Shown piece after piece: positions 57,071 to 64,000 of a DNA stretch of 64,000 nt (positions are counted from its first letter, which is position 1; each line of letters opens with the position of its first letter). The stretch is from Bog-756 sp963725275 (GTDB lineage Bacteria > Actinomycetota > Acidimicrobiia > Acidimicrobiales > RAAP-2). Under the pieces are notes generated by a model that ran no database searches, had not been told where the DNA came from, and saw only the letters and a program-made list of their open reading frames with translations. The translations under genes were made by a program, and so were the position numbers. The stretch is from assembly GCA_963725275.1 (NCBI GenBank), contig CAVRXS010000007.1, forward strand, positions 496,001-560,000, in the 5' to 3' direction.

Positions 57071-58142
57071 ACCGCTGGGCGTGCTCGACGGCCCCGACAC
57101 CCAGGCGGCGGCGGAGCACGTCGTCCCGGAGCAGTGCGTCGAGTCCGGCCACGAGGTCGTCCCGGGTGTCGGCCAGGATGCCCGACCGCCGGTCCTGGAC
57201 GGCATCCTCGTGCCCGCCGATCCGGGTCACCACCGCAGGGGTGCCGCACGCGCCGGCCTCGGTCACCGTCATGCCCCACCCCTCGCGCAACGAGGTCGAG
57301 GCGAGGGCCCAGGCCCGGCGGTAGAGGTCGACCAGGTCCTCGTCGCTCACGAAGCCGGGGAGGCGGATCCACCGCTCCGCCTGGTGGCCACGGATGCGCG
57401 CCTCGAGCGCGGGGCGCTCGTATCCCTCGCCGGCGATGACCGCCTGCAGGTCGGGGTGGTCTGCCTTGAGCGCGACGAGGGCGTCCACGAGGAGGTCGAA
57501 GCGCTTGACCGGGACCAGGCGGCCGACCGCGACGACCAGGGGAACGTCCGACCGCTCGCCACCCGGGGAGAAGCGCGGCTCGACGCCCGGCGGGGTCACC
57601 GAGATCCGCTCCGACCGCAGGTGCAACCGGTCCACGATCTCCGCTTTCGAGGATTCCGACAGGGTCACGATCCGGCTGCGCCGGTAGCAGGGCGGAGCCA
57701 CCCGGTGCTCGAGGAAGTACCCGAACTCGGCCATGCCATGGGGCAGCACCATCCGCCACATCTCGGCGTGCACGTGGTGGAGGAAGGTGATCTGCGGGCT
57801 CCGTGACCAGAGGGGTGAGAAGAACGGCATGCCGTTCCAGATCTCGACGACTCCGTCCCCCGTCCCGATCCGCCCGAGCGCTCCGGAGAGGATCGAGCGC
57901 GGGAACACCGAGTAGCGGCCCGCTCGCCGGATGACCCGATAGCCGTCGCGGCGGACGACCTTGCGCCCGTCCGGGACCGAAGACGTGGTGAGCGAGACGT
58001 CGAGCCCCGCGCGTGACCATGCCGAGAGGATCCGGTGGGCGTGCAACTCCGACCCGCCCGCCTCCGGGTCGTCGTAGTCCCGCCAGGCCAGGACGTCGAT
58101 CCGCCTGAGGCCTGCCCGTTCCGCGATCTCCCCGACCGCCAT
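57000..58142 (-). CDS. glycosyltransferase family 4 (GT-B)
   Basis: About 380 residues from ATG 58142; TTG 58160 is possible. N-terminal domain: DPEAGGSELHAHRILSAW. C-terminal domain: VVAVGRLVPVKRFDLLVDAL for the nucleotide-sugar site and EGWGMTVTEAGACGTPAVVT, the E-x7-E motif of retaining GT4 enzymes. It would add a sugar from a nucleotide-sugar donor to a growing glycan on the cytoplasmic face. Its stop lies 71 bases inside the 3' end of the convergent AftD-like gene. Confidence 0.92.
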   Translation of the reverse strand: MAVGEIAERAGLRRIDVLAWRDYDDPEAGGSELHAHRILSAWSRAGLDVSLTTSSVPDGRKVVRRDGYRVIRRAGRYSVFPRSILSGALGRIGTGDGVVEIWNGMPFFSPLWSRSPQITFLHHVHAEMWRMVLPHGMAEFGYFLEHRVAPPCYRRSRIVTLSESSKAEIVDRLHLRSERISVTPPGVEPRFSPGGERSDVPLVVAVGRLVPVKRFDLLVDALVALKADHPDLQAVIAGEGYERPALEARIRGHQAERWIRLPGFVSDEDLVDLYRRAWALASTSLREGWGMTVTEAGACGTPAVVTRIGGHEDAVQDRRSGILADTRDDLVAGLDALLRDDVLRRRLGVGAVEHAQRFTWDATASGALGALGEEALARQG

Positions 58143-58431
58143 GCCGGCGAAGAGGGGCAACGGCCCCTGGCCGTGACGTTCGAGACCCGGCCGGGTGTCC
58201 GCAGGGCCGCCGGCGGCCCCGGGTTGGCCTGCCGGGTCCTGGTCGGGGACCGGGACCAGCCGGGGGAATGCCGCGTCCTCCGGGGCGACCCGGCGGTCGG
58301 TCGCCGTCTGGTAGCGCGACAGCAGACCCGGTGTCCGCGCGCCCGGCTCATCGAGGAGCCCCCCCTGGCGCAGTGGCCGTGGTCATTGCGCGGCGAGTGT
58401 AATCGACCCCGCCTGGGCGGACGCCGGATCC

Positions 58432-59889
58432 TCAGCGCGCCCCGACATCGCGCCGCGCCGCGCCGGATGGCCCCTGCCAGCCGCGCCGCCGGGTCCAGTG
58501 TTGCCCCCGGTGCCGGACGTGGATGGCCACGAAGGCGACAGCCATCGCGATCGCGAGCGCACCCTGTGCGATGAGATCGGCACGGGCGGTCGCCAGTGGA
58601 CGGCCGCCGGCTGCGTTGACCAGGGCCACCGCCAGGCCCGACCCGGCCAGGAGGAGCAGCACGATCCACCGCGAGCCGGTGCCGAACAGATAATTCGTCA
58701 CGAGGACGGTGAAGGAGAGGCAGATCATGGCCCCGACCAGCGTGGCGAAGGCCGGCGCCGCCGTGCTGAGTCGGGCAGAGAAGACGAGGGTGAGGAACCA
58801 TTTCGGCACCCAGACCGAGAGCACGATGAGCGCGGTGGCCGGGACCGCGAGGAAGACCAGCGTGACACCGAGCTGGCGCACGGCGTGCCCCCCCTCGTTC
58901 CAGCGGATGGTGGCTTCGGGCAGGAGGTAGGCGCCGAGTGCAAGGGCCCCGAAGACCAGTGCCTTGGAGGCCACCGAGATGGCCGCGTAGGGTCCGACCT
59001 GGGCGTGGTCGAGCCGACCGAGCAGGATCACGTCGACGTTCTGGAGCAGTCCGAGCAGGCCCAGGCCGACGAAGGCGGCCGACACGTCGCCCATCAGCCG
59101 TCTGCGGGCCAGGAGCGCTTCCGCACCCGGCGCGCCGGCGCGAACCGGTGCATCCCGGGGGTCGGCCCATGCTCGCGAGGCCAGCCAGTGGGCGTGCGCA
59201 GTGGCCACCACCTCACCCAGGAGCACCCCGAGTGCGTAGCCGGTCACCCCGAACCCCCCGGCCACCATGACCAGGACCGAGCCCGTCCGGATACCACCTT
59301 CGACGAGCAGGTTGCCGGCGAGCGGGCGGTAGTGGCGGTGCGCCTGCAGCAGGCCGCGGTCGACACTCAGCAGGATCCAGATCCCGGCGGCCATGAGGAT
59401 GAGGACGACCCCGCTCCCGTCGGGAAGGGAGAGCCATCGGGCGATCCATCCCTGGAGGGCGAGGACGAGGACGAGCTCGACGCCGATGCCGATGAGCGCG
59501 ATCCGGTGGATCCGGGCCACCCACGGGCGAACCCGGTCCGCGTGGCCGGACGCCTGGAGCCCGGTCACCCGGCGGACCACGCCGACCAGCACGGCGGATC
59601 CCGGCATCGACAGGATGAAGAAGAGCCCGAGCAGCTGGGCGATCTCACCGTAGGAGCGCGAGGACACCAGCCGGGCAACCGCCACCACCACGAGCGCCGC
59701 GGCGCCGTTGACCACCATGCCCGCCACCGCGACCGGACCGGCCTGGTTGAGGCCGGACCGCAGCGAGTCCCCCTGGCCGCTGAGGCCCGGAACCGGTTCG
59801 TCGGGAGGCAGCGTGACCATCGGGCCACCCGCCACGGCGATCCCGACCGCGGGAGCGAACGCAGCCGACTCGGCCACCGGGTCGACCAC
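58432..59889 (-). CDS. polysaccharide flippase-like membrane protein (MOP superfamily)
   Basis: 485 residues from GTG 59889, with GGAGAGG about 8 bases before. Twelve to fourteen membrane helices are predicted. The N-terminal helix pair (SLRSGLNQAGPVAVAGMVVN) and VARLVSSRSYGEIAQLLGLF match Wzx/RfbX-type flippases. VDVILLGRLDHAQVGPYAAI has the usual central repeat. It would flip lipid-linked oligosaccharides across the membrane. Neighbouring glycosyltransferases support this role. Confidence 0.85.
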   Translation of the reverse strand: MVDPVAESAAFAPAVGIAVAGGPMVTLPPDEPVPGLSGQGDSLRSGLNQAGPVAVAGMVVNGAAALVVVAVARLVSSRSYGEIAQLLGLFFILSMPGSAVLVGVVRRVTGLQASGHADRVRPWVARIHRIALIGIGVELVLVLALQGWIARWLSLPDGSGVVLILMAAGIWILLSVDRGLLQAHRHYRPLAGNLLVEGGIRTGSVLVMVAGGFGVTGYALGVLLGEVVATAHAHWLASRAWADPRDAPVRAGAPGAEALLARRRLMGDVSAAFVGLGLLGLLQNVDVILLGRLDHAQVGPYAAISVASKALVFGALALGAYLLPEATIRWNEGGHAVRQLGVTLVFLAVPATALIVLSVWVPKWFLTLVFSARLSTAAPAFATLVGAMICLSFTVLVTNYLFGTGSRWIVLLLLAGSGLAVALVNAAGGRPLATARADLIAQGALAIAMAVAFVAIHVRHRGQHWTRRRGWQGPSGAARRDVGAR

Positions 59890-59941
59890 GGTGTCGACCT
59901 CTCCGAGGATTACATCCAGACCCGGTGCTCCGGCCGAGTCG

Positions 59942-61564
59942 TCAGCGCGTGACCGGTGCTCGTCCACCGGACCGTGCGTCCCGCTCAGCCGCCGCGGCGG
60001 GGCAGGACGGGCGCGTCGCGCGCCCGGACCGACCCGTGCCCGGCGACGTGCCGCGGTCGTCGCTCGTCTCGTGGTACTCCTCCTCGACGTTGACCGACCA
60101 GATGTCGTGCCGGGCACCGTGGATGTTCTCGACGGTCAGCATCGCCGTGAACATCGAGTGGTCCTGATTGTTGTACTTGTGCATGCCGTTGCGACCCACC
60201 GGGTGCACGTTGGGAGCGTGCGCCTCGAACCACCGGCGCAGTACGTCGACGTTGTCGCGGTAGGTGTCGTCGTAGACCGGGTAGGCCTTCGGCATCCGCA
60301 CGACGTAGCCGGCCTCGACGTCGGACGGGTCGACCAGGCCGATGGCTGCGAGCTCCTTCGTCCCGAGCGCCACCAGGTCGTCGTCCTCGAGGTTCCACAG
60401 CTCGTCGCCCTCGAACACGAAGTACTCCATCCCGAGGCAGGTCCTCCCATCCTTGACCAGGTACGGGGACCAGGCGCCGAAGTTCTGGATGCGGCCGACC
60501 TTCACGTCCGGGGAGTGGATGTAGATCCAGTTGTCCGGGAACCCGCGGTCCTCGGGGACGACCAGGGCCACCGTGAGGAAGTCGCGGAAGTGGAGGTCGT
60601 CGGCGGCCCGGAGCACCTCGGGCGGCACGGGTGGGTCCACCATGCGGGCAAGCGCGGGGAACGGCATCGAGGAGATCACGTGGGAAGCCGGGAGGCGTTC
60701 CTCGACGCCGCCTCTCCGCACGGTGACCGCGACAGCGGCGCCGTCCTCGACGTGGACAGCGGTCACCGCCGTCTCCATCATGATTCGCCCGCCGAGGCCG
60801 AGCACCTGCTCGGCGCAGTGCTCCCACATCATCCCCGGGCCGTATTTCGGGTACTGGAACTCCTCGATGAGGCTGGTGACCTGACGCGCCTTGTCGCGAT
60901 GCCGCCCTCGGAACGAGGACCGGATCGGCTCCCACACCGCGTTCCAGAGGGACATCCCCTTGATCCGCTGTGCCCCCCAGTCGGCCGAGAGCTCGGAAGC
61001 GGACACCCCCCAGACCTTCTCGTTGTAGGTCTTGAAGAAGTGGTGGTAGAGCCGCCAGCCGTAGTTGGAGACGATGTACCCCTCGAGTGTGTCGAGGTCC
61101 TTCGGAGGACGGACACGTACCCAGAGGAACGAGAGCCCGCACCGCACCGCCTCCACGATGCCGAGGTTGGAGAGGGCGTTGCCGAGCTTGATCGGATAGT
61201 CGTAGTACTTGCCCCCGTAGTAGATCCTGCTCATCCGCGGGCGGAGCAGGAAGTCTCCGGGCGGAAGGACCTCGTGCCAGAATTCCTCGACCGGGGTGAC
61301 CTTGGTGAAGAACCGGTGCCCACCGATGTCGAAGCGCCAGCCGTCGCGCTCGACCGTCCGGCTGATTCCCCCGACGACACCGTCCTGCTCGACGACGACC
61401 ACCGGGTCACCCGCGGTGGCGAGGCGGTGAGCGGCGGTCAGCCCGGCCGGCCCACCGCCGGCGACGACCACCGGGCGCTCCGGGGTCGGGATCGGCTGGT
61501 CTGCTGCGGACCGTTCGGGCACGTCAGTGTCTGCAGTGCTCACTGGCTCGGTCGGCGATGCCAT
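59942..61564 (-). CDS. FAD-dependent NAD(P)-binding Rossmann oxidoreductase, UDP-galactopyranose mutase-like
   Basis: 540 residues from ATG 61564. The FAD site is VVVAGGGPAGLTAAHRLA near residue 35. GVVGGISRTVERDGWRFDIG, then GHRFFTKVTPVEEFW follows, a pattern seen in proteins annotated as protoporphyrinogen oxidase-like or mutase-like and linked to envelope polysaccharides. The C-terminal 45 residues are low-complexity. It may isomerise or reduce a nucleotide or lipid-linked sugar. It sits between the flippase and mannosyltransferase genes on the same strand, so a glycan-assembly role is likely. The exact reaction is not known. Confidence 0.82.
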   Translation of the reverse strand: MASPTEPVSTADTDVPERSAADQPIPTPERPVVVAGGGPAGLTAAHRLATAGDPVVVVEQDGVVGGISRTVERDGWRFDIGGHRFFTKVTPVEEFWHEVLPPGDFLLRPRMSRIYYGGKYYDYPIKLGNALSNLGIVEAVRCGLSFLWVRVRPPKDLDTLEGYIVSNYGWRLYHHFFKTYNEKVWGVSASELSADWGAQRIKGMSLWNAVWEPIRSSFRGRHRDKARQVTSLIEEFQYPKYGPGMMWEHCAEQVLGLGGRIMMETAVTAVHVEDGAAVAVTVRRGGVEERLPASHVISSMPFPALARMVDPPVPPEVLRAADDLHFRDFLTVALVVPEDRGFPDNWIYIHSPDVKVGRIQNFGAWSPYLVKDGRTCLGMEYFVFEGDELWNLEDDDLVALGTKELAAIGLVDPSDVEAGYVVRMPKAYPVYDDTYRDNVDVLRRWFEAHAPNVHPVGRNGMHKYNNQDHSMFTAMLTVENIHGARHDIWSVNVEEEYHETSDDRGTSPGTGRSGRATRPSCPAAAAERDARSGGRAPVTR

Positions 61565-61732
61565 GCGGTGCGGTCCGTTTCTCGTTGGTGCGGGGCCCCG
61601 GTGGGATTCCCGAGCCGGCGGTCGATGGGCGTCGGACCGTCCCGGTCGTGGACCCCGGCCACGACCTGCCCCACAGGAGGATAGTGGCTCGCCTTCCCGG
61701 TCGCCGGGACCGGTCCCGGTCTGCCCCGGCGC

Positions 61733-62978
61733 TCAGGGGACCACCACGCCGAGGAACGCGAGGTAGGCGTATCCGGCCATGGCCGCCCCAGAGGCGGCCA
61801 GCACCGACCATTCGACCCACCGCCGTCCGGTGAGGGTCGAGGCGACCACGACCAGGGGAAAGGCGCCCAGCGCGTAGCGCTCGAATGAATCGAGGTTCGC
61901 GGTGGTCAGCGAGGCGGCCAGCACGGCCGCGGCGAAGAGGCCGTAGCTGAGGGGGAGCCTTCGGAAGGCGAGGATCAGCAGGACGACACAGAGCAGCACC
62001 CAGGGGATGTGGAGGGCGCTCCCCACGTGATGGCCGTGGAGGAGGCTGTCCGCGTTGTGCCACATGGCGGAGAAGGGGGATGCCAACGGTCCGCGGTGGC
62101 CGCCCTCCTCCTGGACCCGGAACGGCAGGAGGACGTCCCCGAACCGGGCATCCACCCAGGCGAGGTAACCGCCGGCGCCGGCCAGCGGGGCGATGAACGC
62201 TGCGCCCCGCGCGAAGCCACCCGGCTCCGGGCCTCGCACCCGCGTCCGTCCGGGACCGCCACAGTTCGACCGCGATGGGCACCACCAGGAGCACACCGAC
62301 GGGGCGGACCGCGCCGGCGGCGAGCCCGGCGGCAGCAGCCCACCACCAGCGCCCGGTCCGGGCACCGAGGAAGACGACCACGGCACAGAGCAGCAGGGAG
62401 GCGTCGGCATAGCCGAGCACGAGGGTGTAGGCCGACGGCGCGAGGGCGAGCAGCCAGACCGACCGGCGGGCGAGCGCCCGGTCCCCGAGATCGTGCCGGA
62501 CCAGCAGGAGCAATCCGGCCATTGCGAGGAGCGCGCTCAGGTTGGCCACCAGGACCAGCGCCGTCCCGATCCCCACGCCCGGGACCCGGCCGAGCGCGCC
62601 GGCGACCAGTGGATAGAGGGGGAAGAAGCGCAGGGACTGGGTCCCGGCTGCCGCGTAGCCGTGCGACGCGATCGCCCGGTACCACCCGGCGTCCCAGACC
62701 AGCAGTCCCTGCTGGACGCGTTGGAGCGCACCGGCATTGCCGGGCCGCACGGTGCCGACCGTGCCCCGGGCCAGGGCCAGGGCGCCGACCACGACGACCC
62801 GCGCCACGAGCCAGGCAGGCAGCACCTCGACCACCGCCCGCGCCAGCGCGAACGGGCGCTCGGATCCGCCCGCATCCGGGCTGCGGGTGTCCACCTCGAC
62901 AGCCCCTGTGCCGGAGTACCCGCTCCCCTCTCCCCCGTCGACCGCTCCCGTCGCGCCGCCGGGTGCCGAAACGGTCAC
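61733..62978 (-). CDS. PIG-V-like mannosyltransferase (GT-C), apparent frame change
   Basis: GTG 62978 gives a disordered N-terminus and then LVARVVVVGALALARGTVG. The PIG-V-type motif WDAGWYRAIASHGYAA lies near residue 95. Many membrane helices follow (LRFFPLYPLVAGALG, LLLCAVVVFLG). The frame changes near 62205-62250: the first frame continues as a non-homologous Arg/Gly-rich tail. The other frame carries on FARGAAFIAPLAGAGGYLA, then WVDARFGD, and ends with membrane helices at 61733. Family members use polyprenyl-phosphate-mannose outside the membrane. One base is probably wrong or deleted. Confidence 0.75.
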
Positions 62979-63012
62979 GCGGGGGCGTCCCGTCCCGCGG
63001 TGGCCATGCCGA

Positions 63013-64000
63013 TCAGGATCCGGTCGGGCTGAAGCGGTACAGCCACATCGGCTGGTAGAAGGAGTCCGCATCGCCCACGACGAGACTGGTCGTCTGATAC
63101 TGCGGATCCGCCTGCAGGGTCTGCACGATGCCCTCGCACTTGACCCCGTAGGCCTGGTACTGCGGTGCCCAGACGACGAAGATCTCGCGGCCGGCGGCCA
63201 ACGACTCGACGTGCTTGGCGAAGGTGAGCGGGGACGCGGCCCGGACCGTCGCGGCGTAGTCGACCCAGTTCACGAACTCGGGGCCGGATCCGCGGGGGAA
63301 GGTGATCTGGGTGTACCGACCGGCCGGCAACAGGCGGTTGACCGCCGGGCCGAGCTGATCCGGACAGTAGGCCACGACGGCGCCGGGCTCCCCGGTGACG
63401 GCGATGGCCGCGGCCACCTGCGCCGCCTGGGTCCGGTTGGTGGTCACGTCGGGCACCGAGGCCGCGAGGCCGAGGACCACGGCCGCGACGAGGACGCCGA
63501 CCCGGACCCGCCGGTCCCGGAAGACGGTGAGCCCGAGGGAGACCAACAGGATCAGCGGGATGAACACCACCGACGCGTAGCGCGAGTCGAACGCGCTGGT
63601 GGTGACGAAACCCCCGATGACCGCGGCGGCCAGGGTGCCGGCGACGATCACGGCCACCGGGCGGCCGAGCGGGCGGGTGCGGATGTCGAGCTCGACGTGG
63701 CGGCGATCGGTGGCCAAGCCGAAGAGCCCGAGCCCGGCCAGGGCGAAGAAAAGCAGGGCGAGTGCCCGTCCCTGGCTGCTGCTCCCCCCTGCGAACGAGG
63801 ACACCGCGTTGACCATGGCCGCGAAGGTCGCCGGCATCGCCCAGGGGGTCCCGGTGTGCAGGGACTGGAAGACGAAGGTCGGCACCCAGGGTAGGAAGAG
63901 GAGACCACCCACCACCATCGCCACGATCGACGCACGCGCCCCGGCCCTCCACTCCGGCCGCCCGCGCCAGTCCTGCCACGCGAGCCAGGCGACGGTGGTG
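63013..64000 (-). CDS. GT39-like membrane glycosyltransferase, C-terminal part
   Basis: The frame is open to the window edge, so the N-terminal catalytic part is outside. The visible 328 residues have at least five membrane helices (VGGLLFLPWVPTFVFQSL, LALLFFALAGLGLFGLA, VAVIVAGTLAAAVIGGF, VLVAAVVLGLAASV). A soluble C-terminal domain (about 230-320) follows, with IFVVWAPQYQAYGVKCEG. The layout, many helices then a small extracytoplasmic domain, is that of lipid-linked mannosyl or arabinosyl GT-C enzymes (glycosyltransferase 39-like). It lies 35 bases upstream of the PIG-V-like gene and is probably in one transcript. Confidence 0.8.
   Translation of the reverse strand, partial: TTVAWLAWQDWRGRPEWRAGARASIVAMVVGGLLFLPWVPTFVFQSLHTGTPWAMPATFAAMVNAVSSFAGGSSSQGRALALLFFALAGLGLFGLATDRRHVELDIRTRPLGRPVAVIVAGTLAAAVIGGFVTTSAFDSRYASVVFIPLILLVSLGLTVFRDRRVRVGVLVAAVVLGLAASVPDVTTNRTQAAQVAAAIAVTGEPGAVVAYCPDQLGPAVNRLLPAGRYTQITFPRGSGPEFVNWVDYAATVRAASPLTFAKHVESLAAGREIFVVWAPQYQAYGVKCEGIVQTLQADPQYQTTSLVVGDADSFYQPMWLYRFSPTGS

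Overview
The window is high-GC DNA with actinobacterial gene order and start-codon use: many GTG starts, GTGA/ATGA stop-start overlaps, and uvrC-rapZ-yvcK next to gapA-pgk-tpiA-secG. An AftD-like arabinofuranosyltransferase, FDXHR-type and DUF2510 proteins and the housekeeping order suggest Actinomycetota, perhaps Acidimicrobiia. The class is an inference; there is no rRNA here to test it.

Region 1 (1-19 kb) is a sugar-scavenging and secreted-protein region: a rhamnosidase-like protein cut by the window edge, a small HTH protein, a secreted protein, a pepsin-like aspartic protease, an esterase lipoprotein, a Gfo/Idh/MocA oxidoreductase, a long double beta-propeller protein, a GH38 alpha-mannosidase, a solitary type I solute-binding protein, a phytanoyl-CoA dioxygenase-like enzyme and a GH1 beta-glycosidase. 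Together they fit uptake and breakdown of plant or microbial glycans.

Region 2 (19-35 kb) is accessory DNA. It starts with short hypothetical, membrane and lipoprotein genes (DUF2510, DUF732-like). Next is a degenerate IS21-family element carrying a small metal-finger ORF. Then comes a compact element of two overlapping tyrosine recombinase genes, framed by a 14-bp direct core with 11-bp inverted arms. The last part holds small zinc-finger and HTH genes and a large serine recombinase whose 3' end lies inside tRNA-Leu(GAG). That tRNA is the border with the chromosome backbone.

Region 3 (35-52.4 kb) is housekeeping: an orphan family 5 solute-binding protein, secG, tpiA, pgk, gapA, yvcK, rapZ, uvrC, nadA (divergent), uvrA with a long Lys/Ala/Pro/Thr tail, uvrB, coaE and a methyltransferase. 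whiA, usually after yvcK in Actinomycetota, is not at this locus.

Region 4 (52.4-64 kb) is cell-envelope polysaccharide synthesis: the AftD-like transferase, a GT4 glycosyltransferase, a flippase, a FAD-dependent oxidoreductase/mutase-like protein, a PIG-V-like mannosyltransferase and the C-terminal part of another GT-C protein.

At least five otherwise good genes (near 1115, 3455, 16888, 29720 and 62215) plus both IS21 genes carry apparent single-base frame changes. They occur in accessory and backbone DNA alike, so sequencing error is as likely as real decay.
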